Source: JAVBRU01 sp031547595
GTDB taxonomy: Bacteria > Bacillota > Clostridia > Christensenellales > Aristaeellaceae
Reading direction: 5' to 3'
NCBI GenBank assembly: GCA_031547595.1
Contig: JAVBRU010000023.1
Span: 1 to 64,000 of the forward strand
DNA: 64,000 nucleotides
Shown here: positions 8,311-17,563 of the stretch, piece by piece
Position numbering within the stretch: the first letter of the stretch is position 1
How the letters are laid out: every line of letters starts with the position of its first letter
Translations under genes and position numbers: made by a program
Notes under the pieces: model-generated
Told to the model about the DNA's origin: nothing
The model's input: the letters and a program-made list of their open reading frames with translations, nothing else
Databases searched by the model: none

Positions 8311-9641
8311 ACAAGTTGCCCCTCAAAATAAAAATGACCCTGCTATACAGCACGCTGACGCTGCTATTGGCAGGGCTTCTGCTGTACGTTTTATATTTCA
8401 CCATGCAGCACGAGCTGATGCGCGGGCAGGAGGCGCTGCTGGCGCTGTCTTACGAGCAGGTGACCGCGCTGATCGAAATGGAGGACGGGCAGATCATCGC
8501 CGATGAGGAAGAACTGCGCCTGACGCCCGGCGCGGCGTATCAGATCGTGGATCAAAACGGCATTGCGCTGGTAATATACGAAATGCCTGTGACGCTGTCT
8601 CAAATACCATTTGATTTGGAAGAAGTGCGCGAGGTTGACATAAGGGGCGAGCATTGGCTTTTGAAGGATGGCATCAGCAGCCAGGACGATATGCTGCTGC
8701 ACATCCGGATTGGGCTATCGCTGGCCTCTGTGTATGATACGCTTGGGCTGGTGCGCAGGATTACTCTGATCGCGCTGCCGCTGCTGCTGCTGATTTCGGC
8801 GGGGCTTGGGATGCTGATCGCCGGGCGCTCGCTGCGCCCCATTGAGCGCATCATCCGCGCTACGCAAAGCGTGGCAAAGGGCGATTTGTCCCAGCGAATC
8901 GATTTGCCTCCAAGCCATGACGAGGTGGGCCAGCTGGCGCAGATGATGAATGATATGCTGGAAAAGTTGGAGGTCAGCTTTCAACGGGAGAAGCGCTTTG
9001 CCTCCGATGCGTCGCACGAACTTCGCACCCCCGTATCTGTGATCTGGACGCATGCCGAGGCGCTTTTGAAGGAACTGCCGCAAGGCAGCGATGCCGCGCG
9101 CACAGCGGAGACCATTCTGGCCGAAAGCGAGCGCATGCGGCGCATCATTCAGCAGCTATTGATCCTTACCCGAGGGGAAGAGGGAAAGTACGTGCTGGAG
9201 TTTGCCCCGGTGGATTTGGCCGAGGTGGCCCAGGCTGTCGCCGCGCAGTTGTTGCCGGCGGCACAGGAAAAGGACGTGAGGATCCGTGTTTCCATACAAA
9301 AAAGGCCTTGGACGCAGGGCGACCAAAGCCTTTTGACACAAATGATGCTCAACCTTGTTGATAATGCAGTGAAGTACAGCGGGCCTGGCGGGCAGATAGA
9401 GATAGCACTTTGTGAAGTGGGGGGGCGCTGCTGCCTGCGTGTATCCGATCAGGGGATCGGCATGTCCAAGGAGAACCTTGGGCACATCTTTGAGCGCTTT
9501 TACCGCGCGGATACTGCGCGCGACAGGAGCGGCACCGGCCTTGGCCTGTCCATTGTGCACTGGATTGTGGAGGCGCATCACGGCAGCATAGAGGTGACAA
9601 GCAAGCTACAGCAAGGCACAACGGTGACGGTGTTGTTATAA
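8307..9641 (+). CDS. Sensor histidine kinase, partner of the upstream regulator
   Basis: 444 residues: membrane segment 10-32, extracytoplasmic region about 33-148, membrane segment 152-173, HAMP about 174-226, HisKA with His237 in ASHELRTP, then HATPase_c with N box (LNLVDNAVKYS), DQGIGMS and GTGLGLS. The layout is complete. The loop between the membrane segments is about 115 residues with no domain I recognise, so the signal is unknown. The stop directly abuts the stop of the convergent ROK gene, with no spacer and no separate terminator. Confidence 0.93.
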   Translation: MNKLPLKIKMTLLYSTLTLLLAGLLLYVLYFTMQHELMRGQEALLALSYEQVTALIEMEDGQIIADEEELRLTPGAAYQIVDQNGIALVIYEMPVTLSQIPFDLEEVREVDIRGEHWLLKDGISSQDDMLLHIRIGLSLASVYDTLGLVRRITLIALPLLLLISAGLGMLIAGRSLRPIERIIRATQSVAKGDLSQRIDLPPSHDEVGQLAQMMNDMLEKLEVSFQREKRFASDASHELRTPVSVIWTHAEALLKELPQGSDAARTAETILAESERMRRIIQQLLILTRGEEGKYVLEFAPVDLAEVAQAVAAQLLPAAQEKDVRIRVSIQKRPWTQGDQSLLTQMMLNLVDNAVKYSGPGGQIEIALCEVGGRCCLRVSDQGIGMSKENLGHIFERFYRADTARDRSGTGLGLSIVHWIVEAHHGSIEVTSKLQQGTTVTVLL

Positions 9642-11015
9642 TTAAATCTTCGGCAGGCTGGCCGCGGCCACGGATTGTCCCACGCGGCGGCTGGCTTCGT
9701 CCGGGATGTGCAGCGAAATTTTCTTCGCGAGTTCGGGGAACTCGGTATCCAGCACTTCCTGGGCTTTATTTAGCAGCAGCGTGCCGCCCTCGCCGGAGGT
9801 GACGCGCCCCATGATCAGCACATGGTCGATGTCATAAAACTCGGTGTAATAAGCGATGGCATAGCCAAAGTATACGCCGATGGTCTCATAGATTTGGGCA
9901 GCGAGGGGATTGCCGCTCTCCATTTCCTTTTGCACGACCTTCAGCTTTTCGGCGGGGGAGAGCGCGGGGTCCAGCTGAATGTTGGCGGCGGGGGCCAGCT
10001 TGATCACGGCATCCTGAGAGAAATATTTGACGCCGCAGCCATAGTCACCTGCCCATTCGTCGATCATGCTTTCCTTGCAAGCGTCTACCGGCACAAATGC
10101 CAATTCGTTCAGCCAGCCGGTGATGTTCATGCCATTGTCCACATAGCCGCCAGCTTCGCTGGTGCCCATCGCTACGCCCAGCACATTGCCAACGCCCAGT
10201 TCCATCGCACCGGCCAGTGCCGTCACATCGCCGTCATTGGCCACTTCCAGCGGCGCGCCGATTTCCTTGGCGATGTTGATGTACATGTCTTTTACATGCT
10301 TATCAAAGCTGTCTTTATCCACTTTCAGGAACAGCGAGGCCGCCATGATGCGGTTGTCGATATACACGCCCGCGCTGGATACACCGATGGCGTCCACCCG
10401 GGGCATGTGCTTGGCGGCGGTCTCCATCGCTTCCTTGATCCCCGCATAGTGATACATCGGGTCAGTATTGGTTTTGGGGAACCACACCACTTCTTCGGAA
10501 TACACGGCTTCGCCATCAATGACGGCGGACACCTTGCGGTCGCTTCCACCGGCGTCAAAGCCGATGCGGCAGCCGTCCAGATGGCGGCCAATGCTGCCCG
10601 CAGAGGATTTGACCACCTTGATATCGGCGGCGTTTTCCACGTATTCCACTTCAAAGGGGCGCTCAAACACATTGCTCATAAAATCAGCGTCAAAGAAGCG
10701 GGAGCCGCCTGCGCGGTAGGCCGCCTTGATGTGGGCATACAACGTCATGGAGCCGTGAATGCGGATTTTGAAGCCGCCGCGGCACCACAGCATGCTCTTG
10801 ACAACGCGGTCAAACAGGTCGATATTGCGGGCGTCATTCACGCCATCGGGCAAAATGGGCTCGCACCAATAGTCGCAAAGGCCCTGGCTGCGCTCAATCG
10901 CTACTACAAACTCAACGGATTTGCCAAGCTTTTGCACATCCGCGCGGTATTCCTTCAGCTCCAGCGACAGGGGACGGAAGATAGGGTCAAGCGCTGCTTT
11001 TACTTTCAGTTCCAT
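9642..11015 (-). CDS. ROK-family sugar kinase-like protein with N-terminal extension
   Basis: 457 residues. The ASKHA/ROK core starts near residue 150 with RIGFDAGGSDRKVSAV (phosphate-1 loop), then GVSSAGVY, VANDGDVTALAGAMELG and GTSEAGGY. The usual ROK zinc motif CxCGxxGC is not visible. About 150 N-terminal residues do not belong to the ROK core. I recall similar long ROK proteins in Clostridia, so the extension is a subfamily trait and not a local fusion. Its place 13 nt behind nagA suggests an amino-sugar kinase or sensor role. The start follows AAGGAGG. Confidence 0.72.
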   Translation of the reverse strand: MELKVKAALDPIFRPLSLELKEYRADVQKLGKSVEFVVAIERSQGLCDYWCEPILPDGVNDARNIDLFDRVVKSMLWCRGGFKIRIHGSMTLYAHIKAAYRAGGSRFFDADFMSNVFERPFEVEYVENAADIKVVKSSAGSIGRHLDGCRIGFDAGGSDRKVSAVIDGEAVYSEEVVWFPKTNTDPMYHYAGIKEAMETAAKHMPRVDAIGVSSAGVYIDNRIMAASLFLKVDKDSFDKHVKDMYINIAKEIGAPLEVANDGDVTALAGAMELGVGNVLGVAMGTSEAGGYVDNGMNITGWLNELAFVPVDACKESMIDEWAGDYGCGVKYFSQDAVIKLAPAANIQLDPALSPAEKLKVVQKEMESGNPLAAQIYETIGVYFGYAIAYYTEFYDIDHVLIMGRVTSGEGGTLLLNKAQEVLDTEFPELAKKISLHIPDEASRRVGQSVAAASLPKI

Positions 11016-11028
11016 AACAGGTTCCTCC

Positions 11029-12189
11029 TTAATTTGAACGCGTATAGCGGGTGTTTCCGCGGATAATCGTTTGGTAAATGACGCATTCTTCGTCCATCAG
11101 CACAATGTCGGCATCCTTACCTGCTTCCAGCGAGCCCTTTTTGCCGTCCAGCCCAATAGATGCTGCGGCATTGAGCGATGCGCAGCGTACCGCCTCGTGC
11201 AGCGGAATAGACGCATAATCGCGAAGGTTGCGCACCGCGTCGTTCAGCTTCAGCACGCTGCCCGCAATGGTGCCATCCGCCAGGCGGCACTCGATGCCCT
11301 TCACATAAATCGGCTGGCCGCCCAGCGTGTACTCGCCGTCCGCAAGGCCGCCCGCGCGGGTGCAATCGGTGATCAGCACCAGCTTGTCGGCCTTCATGCG
11401 CGTCATCAGCGGGTACAGGCCCTTGTTCACGTGGAAAGTGTCGGCAATCAGCTCGCAGTATACGGCATCGCTGGCCAGCACTGCACCCACCGTGCCAGGG
11501 TCCCGGTGCATGAGGGGCATCATGGCGTTGAAGGTGTGAGTGGCGTGGGTGACGCCAAGGGCAATCGCGTCCATCGTCTGGCCGTAATTGGCGCTGGTAT
11601 GCCCGGTGGACAGGATCATGCCGCAGCTGCATTTGATGGTCTTGATAAACTCCGCGCCGCCCGGCATCTCGGGGGCAAAGCTGACGATGTTGATGATGTC
11701 GGCATAGGGGAGCAGCTTTTCGGCGTCCGGCGCAAGAATGGATTCTTCGGCCTGCGCGCCTTTTTTGGCAGGATTGATAAAGGGCCCTTCGGCATGGCAG
11801 CCCAGGATTTCTGCGCCGTCAAAGGCGTCTGCCAGGCTCTCTTTTTTCAACTGGCGCAGCTGCCCAAAAACGGCTTCCAGGTCGTCCCACGGGATGGTCA
11901 TGGTGGTGGGCAGGAAGCTGGTGACGCCGTTTTGCATGATGCCGCGCGCCACAGTGCGCATCCCCTCGGCGTTGCCGTCTGAGGTGTCTGCACCAAGGTA
12001 CCCGTGGATATGCACGTCCACCAGGCCGGGGGAGATATACAGCCCACCAGCGTCAATCACTTCCGCAGCCATTTCGCGCGCGGCAGGCTCGTCCACCAGG
12101 CCGATGATTTTATTATTATAGAGCAGCGCCTTGTTAAGCACCGTGCTGTTTGGCAGTAGGATTTTTCCGTTCACGATGGCTTTGATCAT
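11029..12189 (-). CDS. nagA: N-acetylglucosamine-6-phosphate deacetylase
   Basis: 386 residues, normal for NagA. Amidohydrolase features are all present: DVHIHGYLG (HxH metal site), GCHAEGPFINP (metal-ligand Glu), STGHTSA and ATHTFNAM (His ligands), and LITDCTRAGG (catalytic Asp). It converts GlcNAc-6-P to glucosamine-6-P and acetate in the cytosol. The next gene, an ROK kinase-like protein, is probably co-transcribed. No nagB or PTS gene is nearby. ATG 12189 follows AAGGAGCGG. Confidence 0.95.
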   Translation of the reverse strand: MIKAIVNGKILLPNSTVLNKALLYNNKIIGLVDEPAAREMAAEVIDAGGLYISPGLVDVHIHGYLGADTSDGNAEGMRTVARGIMQNGVTSFLPTTMTIPWDDLEAVFGQLRQLKKESLADAFDGAEILGCHAEGPFINPAKKGAQAEESILAPDAEKLLPYADIINIVSFAPEMPGGAEFIKTIKCSCGMILSTGHTSANYGQTMDAIALGVTHATHTFNAMMPLMHRDPGTVGAVLASDAVYCELIADTFHVNKGLYPLMTRMKADKLVLITDCTRAGGLADGEYTLGGQPIYVKGIECRLADGTIAGSVLKLNDAVRNLRDYASIPLHEAVRCASLNAAASIGLDGKKGSLEAGKDADIVLMDEECVIYQTIIRGNTRYTRSN

Positions 12190-12230
12190 CTATTTCCGCT
12201 CCTTTTTGCAAAAAAGTGTTCATCCTGTAC

Positions 12231-12259
12231 ATTATAACGGAATATTCTGCAAACTTCAA
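12231..12259 (-). promoter_or_regulatory. Sigma-A-type promoter of nagA-ROK
   Basis: Minus strand TTGAAG and TATAAT separated by 17 bp; the -10 is about 42 nt upstream of nagA. Confidence 0.65.
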
Positions 12260-12317
12260 GCCATGCTTCAACAAAATCGATCAAAATGTTATAAAAGATT
12301 GAGTTTATGCTAATGAA

Positions 12318-12470
12318 AAATAGTATTGCGTCCAAAGCGGCGAGAGATTTTGCCATCCGGCAAGAAGCCGCGGTGACGGCGTAGCAGCGCTACGTCTAAC
12401 CGCGCGCGACACAGCCGGAGGGCAAAAGATCCGCTGCGACGACGCGATAATGCTTTGAATTAGTATTATT
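12318..12470. repeat. Large imperfect palindromic intergenic element
   Basis: Non-coding region between sdaAA and nagA. The left arm (GCGTC, then GCGGCGAGAGATTTTGCC and CCGGC) is matched in inverse by the right arm (GCCGGAGGGCAAAAGATC, GCTGCGACGACGC). The outer ends read TAGTATT on the left and TTAGTATT on the right. It would form a long cruciform or RNA hairpin. It shares edge words with the element at 6421-6660. Confidence 0.55.
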
Positions 12471-13314
12471 TGCAGCTGCAAGCAGACGGGCAAGCGGCGC
12501 AGCCACCATCGCCCGTTTCGCGAAGCGACGCGGGCATGGCATCACCCACAGCCTTCATGGCGTCAATCACTTCATCCGGGGGCAGCGGGCAGGGGATACC
12601 GGCCAGCGCCAGATCGGCAGCGGTCAGCGCGTTGGCGATACCGCCCACATTGCGGTACACACAGGGCACTTCCACCAGCCCGCGCACGGGGTCGCACACC
12701 AGGCCCATGCTGTTCATCAGCGCAAAGGCGCAGGCATCAAAGGCCTGCCGGGCGCTGCCGCCCCGAAGGCTCACCATCGCGCCCGCCGCCATGGCCGCCG
12801 CACTGCCGCACTCTGCCTGGCAGCCGCCCTGCGCGCCGGAAATACTGGAGCGTTTGGCAATCACCTGACCAATCACGCCTGCCACCAGTAGTGCGTCTAT
12901 TAATTCGGCATCCGTATAATGGTATTCCTCCTGCATGGTGAGTAGCGCCGCAGGCAGTATGCCGCACGCACCGGCGGTGGGCGCAGCCACAATTTTGCCC
13001 ATGGCGGCGTTGCACTCGGCCACGGCCAGCGCTTTGGTGGCGGCGCGCGAAAGCAGGCTGCCCCCGGTCAGTTGGCCCTTGATACGGGCGGCATCCAATA
13101 ACGCTGCTTGTCCGCCTGTCATGCCGCTCATGGATTTGAGAGAAGGGTCCAGCCCCTTGAGGACGGATTGCCGCATGATATCCAGAATATTTGCCATATA
13201 GCTGTCTACAGCTTCGGGCAAAATGCCCTCTTCCTGGGCTTGCCATGCCCGCGCCAGCGCCGCCAGCGGCGCGTCCTTGGCCGCAGTTTCCCAGGCTTTC
13301 AAAGAATGATCCAT
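12466..13314 (-). CDS. sdaAA: L-serine dehydratase, iron-sulfur alpha subunit
   Basis: 282 residues, typical of the separate alpha subunit. Cysteines that can bind the [4Fe-4S] cluster are in GACGILPAAL, GGCQAECGSA and MGLVCDPV. The tail is cysteine-rich (GGCAACPSACSC). With the beta subunit it deaminates L-serine to pyruvate and ammonia. It starts 10 nt after the beta gene, behind GAGGTG. The stop is next to the palindromic element. Confidence 0.93.
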   Translation of the reverse strand: MDHSLKAWETAAKDAPLAALARAWQAQEEGILPEAVDSYMANILDIMRQSVLKGLDPSLKSMSGMTGGQAALLDAARIKGQLTGGSLLSRAATKALAVAECNAAMGKIVAAPTAGACGILPAALLTMQEEYHYTDAELIDALLVAGVIGQVIAKRSSISGAQGGCQAECGSAAAMAAGAMVSLRGGSARQAFDACAFALMNSMGLVCDPVRGLVEVPCVYRNVGGIANALTAADLALAGIPCPLPPDEVIDAMKAVGDAMPASLRETGDGGCAACPSACSCK

Positions 13315-13324
13315 ATGCTACACC

Positions 13325-13984
13325 TCAAATTTTGTTCAGCAGCGTCACGTGCGATATGCTGGGCAGCAGGTTCAATTGCCCCACCAGCAGATCGGCGGGC
13401 ACATCGTCCATCTCCAGCGCCATCACAGCCTGGCCGCCCGCCTCGCGCCGGAAAACGCGCATGGTGGCGATGTTCAGATTGGCCTTCGAAATCAACTGGC
13501 TCACCTGCGCAATGACGCCGGGCTTGTCGTGATGGCGGATGATCAGCGTGGTTTTTTCGCCGGAAAAGCCCACTTCCAGCCCGTCCAGATACTGCACGCG
13601 GATGCTGCCGCCGCCAACCGATGCCGCCTGCACCGTCAGGGTGTCGCCGTTTTCTGCCGTGGCGTGGATGACCACTGTGTTGGGGTGCGCATCCTTGAGC
13701 TGCACAGCGTTAAAGGTGATGTCCATACCCCGCTCTTTGGCCAACTGCAGGCTGTCCCGCAGCCGCTCATCATCCACAGGCATGTCCATCAGGCCGCCAA
13801 TGACGGCACGGTCGGTGCCGTGGCCCTGCCAGGTCTTGGCGAAGGAGCCGTGAAAATCAATCACCGCTTTTTGCGGGATGCTGCCAAGCAGGTGGCAGGT
13901 GACGCGCCCGATGCGCGCCGCGCCCGCCGTGTGGGATGAGGACGGGCCAATCATTACCGGCCCAATAATATCAAATAAATTCAA
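13325..13984 (-). CDS. sdaAB: L-serine dehydratase, beta subunit
   Basis: 219 residues. The N-terminus has the family signature GPVMIGPSSSHTAGA, and the last 70 residues form an ACT domain, probably the serine-binding regulatory part. The start codon is TTG at 13984, supported by GGAGGA 6 nt upstream. That TTG overlaps the TGA of the preceding ABC exporter gene, so translation of the two is likely coupled. Confidence 0.93.
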   Translation of the reverse strand: MNLFDIIGPVMIGPSSSHTAGAARIGRVTCHLLGSIPQKAVIDFHGSFAKTWQGHGTDRAVIGGLMDMPVDDERLRDSLQLAKERGMDITFNAVQLKDAHPNTVVIHATAENGDTLTVQAASVGGGSIRVQYLDGLEVGFSGEKTTLIIRHHDKPGVIAQVSQLISKANLNIATMRVFRREAGGQAVMALEMDDVPADLLVGQLNLLPSISHVTLLNKI

Positions 13985-15729
13985 GCGAGTTCCTCCTTTG
14001 TTGCGACAAATTGACTGTTGTACAGGTGCGCATAAAATCCGTTTTGCCGCAGCAGCGCGTCATGGTTGCCCTGCTCTACAATGTGCCCGTCCCGCATCAC
14101 CAGGATCACATCGGCGCTTTGGATGGTGCTGAGGCGGTGCGCCACGATAAAGCTGGTGCGGCCTACCATCATCTCGTCAAACGCCTTGGCAATGCGCACT
14201 TCGGTGCGAGTATCAATGGCGCTGGTCGCTTCATCCAGTATCAACATGGGCGGGTCCGCCAGCATCACGCGCGCAATGCACATCAGCTGCTTTTGCCCCT
14301 CGGATAATCCGGCGTGCTCGCCGATGATGGTATCATACCCCTTGGGCAGGCGTTTGATAAATCCGTGCGCATGCGCGGCCTTGGCGGCGGCGGTCACAGC
14401 CTCGCGTGAGGCATCCGGGCGGCCATAGGCGATGTTGTCATGCACGGTGCCCTGCATCAGCCAGCTCTCTTGCAGCACCATGCCAAACAGGCTTCGAAGG
14501 CCATCGCGGGACATTGCATAGATGCTGACGCCATCGATGGTGATATCCCCGGCATTCACATCGTAAAAGCGCATCAGCAGGTTGACCAGCGTGGTCTTTC
14601 CAGCCCCGGTCGGCCCCACGATGGCGATCTTTTGCTTGCTGCGCACAGTGAGCTGCATATGCTCGATCAACGGCTTTTCGGGCACATAGCCAAACTGCAC
14701 GTCGTTAAAACAGATATTGCCCTCGGCGCTATACAGGGTGAGGGCGCTTGGACGGTCGACAGATTCTTTTTCTGCATCCAATAAAGCAAATATGCGCGCG
14801 AGGGAGGCATACGCCGTCTGCAGCTGTGTCATCACGCCGCTGATTTCGTTAAAAGGCTTGGTGTAGGAGGAGGCATAGCTGAGGCATGCGGATATAGCGC
14901 CCACCGACAGCCCGCCGCCAAGCGCAATCAGCCCGCCCACAACGCCCACCGCCACATACACGATGTTGTTCACAAACCGCGTGACAGGGTTGACCAGCGC
15001 ACCGTACAGCTGGGCGCGGTAGCCCGCCTTGTGCAGGCGCTGGTTGATCTGGTCAAAATCCTGGACGGCTGCATCCTCGTGCGAGAAGGCGGCCACCAGC
15101 TTTTGATTGCCCACCATCTCGCTCACAAAGCCAGACAACTCCCCCTGCGCCACGCTCTGCGCCTTGAACAGGTGGTGGGAGCGGGCGGTGATCTGGCGTG
15201 CCACCAGGATCGACAGCGGCGTCAATAGCAGCACCACCAGCGCAATCCAGCCATTGATGCCAAGCAGGAAGATCAGCGTGCCAATGATGGTGGCGGCGCC
15301 TGTGATAAACTGCGACAGCCCTTGCAGCAGGCCGTCGCCCACGGCCTCGGCATCGGCAGTAATTCTGGCCACGATATCGCCGTGCGGCATGCCGTCAATC
15401 GTCTTGAGCGGCACGGCGTGCACCATGCGGAAGGCATCCTCGCGCAGCGCCTTCACCGTGCGATAGCTGACGGTGTTGTTGCAATAGGAAAGCACCCATT
15501 GGCACAGCGCGCTTGTAAGGTATACAGCAAGCAGTAGCGCACAGGTGGACAGGATCAGGTCAAAATCCACTTGCCCTTCAATCAGCGCGTCCACGCCGCG
15601 GCCAATCAGGCGCGGGGCGATCAGCGACAGCGCCACCGTCAATATGGCGGAGAATACAGAGCCCACAAGGAACAGTCTGCTCAGACGCAGATACGGGGCA
15701 AGCCGCAGGAAGGAGGATGGCTTTTTCAT
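13981..15729 (-). CDS. ABC exporter, fused membrane and ATPase domains (second of a pair)
   Basis: 582 residues. A six-helix exporter membrane domain (about 1-320) is followed by a nucleotide-binding domain with Walker A GPTGAGKTTL, signature LSEGQKQ (variant of LSGGQ), Walker B LILDEATSAID and the switch histidine in VAHRLST. ATG 15729 overlaps the TGA of the first exporter gene (TGATG) and has GGGAGGTGAG upstream; a longer frame lacks support. The two half-transporters probably form a heterodimer of the BmrCD/LmrCD type. Substrate is unknown. Confidence 0.9.
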   Translation of the reverse strand: MKKPSSFLRLAPYLRLSRLFLVGSVFSAILTVALSLIAPRLIGRGVDALIEGQVDFDLILSTCALLLAVYLTSALCQWVLSYCNNTVSYRTVKALREDAFRMVHAVPLKTIDGMPHGDIVARITADAEAVGDGLLQGLSQFITGAATIIGTLIFLLGINGWIALVVLLLTPLSILVARQITARSHHLFKAQSVAQGELSGFVSEMVGNQKLVAAFSHEDAAVQDFDQINQRLHKAGYRAQLYGALVNPVTRFVNNIVYVAVGVVGGLIALGGGLSVGAISACLSYASSYTKPFNEISGVMTQLQTAYASLARIFALLDAEKESVDRPSALTLYSAEGNICFNDVQFGYVPEKPLIEHMQLTVRSKQKIAIVGPTGAGKTTLVNLLMRFYDVNAGDITIDGVSIYAMSRDGLRSLFGMVLQESWLMQGTVHDNIAYGRPDASREAVTAAAKAAHAHGFIKRLPKGYDTIIGEHAGLSEGQKQLMCIARVMLADPPMLILDEATSAIDTRTEVRIAKAFDEMMVGRTSFIVAHRLSTIQSADVILVMRDGHIVEQGNHDALLRQNGFYAHLYNSQFVATKEELA

Positions 15730-17462
15730 CACGCGCTCACCTCCCGGCCAGAAAGCTGGGAATGGCAAATTTCCTTATACAGCGGGCAGCTTGCCATCAG
15801 CTTGTCATGGGTGCCCATGCCCATCAGATGCCCATCGTCCAGCACCAGGATATTGTCCGCCTGGCGGATACTGCTGACGCGCTGGGATACGATGATCACC
15901 GTCATAGCCGTTGTGGTCTGGCGGATGCTGAGGCGAAGCGCGGCGTCGGTGGCGTAGTCGAGCGCGCTGGACGCGTCGTCCAGGATCAAAATCCAGGGCT
16001 TTCTGACCAGCGCGCGCGCAATGGTCAGGCGTTGCCGCTGCCCGCCGGACAGATTTTTTCCGCCCTCTTCGATTTGAAAATCCAGCCCGCCCTTCAGTTT
16101 TTGCACAAACTCGCTGGCCTGCGCGGTGTCAAGCGCCTGCCACAGTTCTTCGTCCGTGGCGTCGGCATTGCCCCATTGCAGGTTTCTGCGCACAGAGCCG
16201 CTCACCAGCATGGCACCCTGGGGCACCATGCCAATATGCCCTCTCAGGTCTTTCAGTGGCAGCGCTGTCACCGCTACACCCTTCACGGCCACAATGCCGC
16301 GATCGGCGTCATAAAAGCGCGGCAGCAGCGAGGCCAGCGTGCTTGTGCCGGAGCCCGTGCCGCCGATGATGCCCAGCGTTTGCCCGGCTTTCAGCGAAAA
16401 GTGAATATCAGTCAGCGCGGGTGCCGCGCCGCCGGGGTAGGTGAAGGTGACATGATCAAAGGAAAGCATGGGCGCGGTATCGGATAGGGCAGGCGTATAC
16501 AGTGCTTTGTCCGTGATGCTGGGCTGCATGGTGAGCACCTCGCCCACCCGCGTGGCGGATGCGCCAGCCTTGGTGAAGAGCACCACCAGGTTGGCCACAA
16601 TTGCTGTTTGCATCAGGATTTGCACCAGGTAGTTAATGAAGGCGATGATCACGCCCTGGGACAGCGCGCCCGTTTGCACGCGTTGGCCGCCAAAGATGAG
16701 CACGGCCAGGATGCCCGCGTTCATCACCACAGAGGTGAGGGGCGACAGCAGCGCCGATAGCTGGCTTATGCGGATGGCGGTGTCGGTATAATCCTGCGCG
16801 GCGGCGTCAAAGCGCTGTGTTTCGCTCTTTTGGCGGGAGAACGTGCGAATGACCCGCGCACCCAGGAGATTCTCGCGGGCGATGCGGGCGATGGTGTCCA
16901 GCTTTTTTTGCAGCATCGTAAAGTGGGGGATGGACGCGCGAAGGATGATAAACAGCAGCAGCACAATCAGCGGCGTCGTCACCAGGAACACAATCGAAAG
17001 CTGAATGTCCAGCATCATGGCCATCACAATGCTGCCAATGGCCAGAAAAGGCGCGCGTGCCACCAGGCGGATCAGCATGGCCAACGCCTGCTGCAATTGG
17101 TTGATATCGCTGGTCATGCGCGTGATGAGGGAGGGCGTGCCCAGCTTGTCCAGGTCCGCAAAGGCGAGGGTGTTGATGTGCTGATACACATCGCGGCGCA
17201 GCTGCGTGCCAAACTGCTGGGATGCCTTGGACGCCACCACCTGGCACACCAATGCCGTGGCCACGCCAACAGCGGCCAGCAGCAGCATCTGCCAGCCGCG
17301 CGACCAGACCACATCCAAATTGCCCGTCTTGATGCCGGTATCAATCAGGCTGGCCATCACCAGCGGCATGATCAGCTCCAAAATGGCCTCGATCAGCTTA
17401 AAGCTTTGCCCCAGCACAATATCTTTCCAAAATCGTTTCCAGTAGGGTTTCAAAAATTTCAC
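15729..17462 (-). CDS. ABC exporter, fused membrane and ATPase domains (first of a pair)
   Basis: 577 residues. The membrane domain (about 1-315) precedes an ATPase domain with Walker A GGTGSGTSTL, in which the usual K is replaced by T (GxGxxGTST), a normal signature NLSGGQRQR, and WILILDDASSALD, in which the catalytic Glu after Walker B is replaced by Asp. One degenerate ATP site is a hallmark of heterodimeric exporters, so this is likely the non-canonical half. GTG 17462 has GGGAGG 8 nt upstream and is preferred over the ATG at 17483, which lies before that site. Confidence 0.87.
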   Translation of the reverse strand: MKFLKPYWKRFWKDIVLGQSFKLIEAILELIMPLVMASLIDTGIKTGNLDVVWSRGWQMLLLAAVGVATALVCQVVASKASQQFGTQLRRDVYQHINTLAFADLDKLGTPSLITRMTSDINQLQQALAMLIRLVARAPFLAIGSIVMAMMLDIQLSIVFLVTTPLIVLLLFIILRASIPHFTMLQKKLDTIARIARENLLGARVIRTFSRQKSETQRFDAAAQDYTDTAIRISQLSALLSPLTSVVMNAGILAVLIFGGQRVQTGALSQGVIIAFINYLVQILMQTAIVANLVVLFTKAGASATRVGEVLTMQPSITDKALYTPALSDTAPMLSFDHVTFTYPGGAAPALTDIHFSLKAGQTLGIIGGTGSGTSTLASLLPRFYDADRGIVAVKGVAVTALPLKDLRGHIGMVPQGAMLVSGSVRRNLQWGNADATDEELWQALDTAQASEFVQKLKGGLDFQIEEGGKNLSGGQRQRLTIARALVRKPWILILDDASSALDYATDAALRLSIRQTTTAMTVIIVSQRVSSIRQADNILVLDDGHLMGMGTHDKLMASCPLYKEICHSQLSGREVSA

Positions 17463-17487
17463 AATCGCATCCTCCCGCAACATTTCT

Positions 17488-17516
17488 ATTATACGCGCTC
17501 GTCTGAGGGTTGACAA
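17488..17516 (-). promoter_or_regulatory. Sigma-A promoter of the ABC exporter-serine dehydratase operon
   Basis: Minus strand TTGTCA and TATAAT with 17-bp spacing. Its -35 shares bases with the -35 of the divergent promoter at 17510. Confidence 0.8.
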
Positions 17517-17538
17517 GCGCAAAAGCACATTCTACAAT
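17510..17538 (+). promoter_or_regulatory. Sigma-A promoter of the glycerol-1-phosphate dehydrogenase gene
   Basis: TTGACA (17510-17515) and TACAAT (17533-17538) with 17-bp spacing, 25 nt before the ATG. The -35 overlaps that of the divergent operon. Confidence 0.8.
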
Positions 17539-17563
17539 ACCTTTGACTGGAGGATGATGGAGA

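Noticed and set aside
9639..9644. Frameshift or fusion between the kinase and ROK genes
   Set aside because: The two stop codons simply abut on opposite strands; both proteins are complete.
9822..11066. 414-codon plus-strand frame opposite the ROK gene
   Set aside because: Composition is that of a reverse-strand shadow, and the minus frame has clear ROK motifs.
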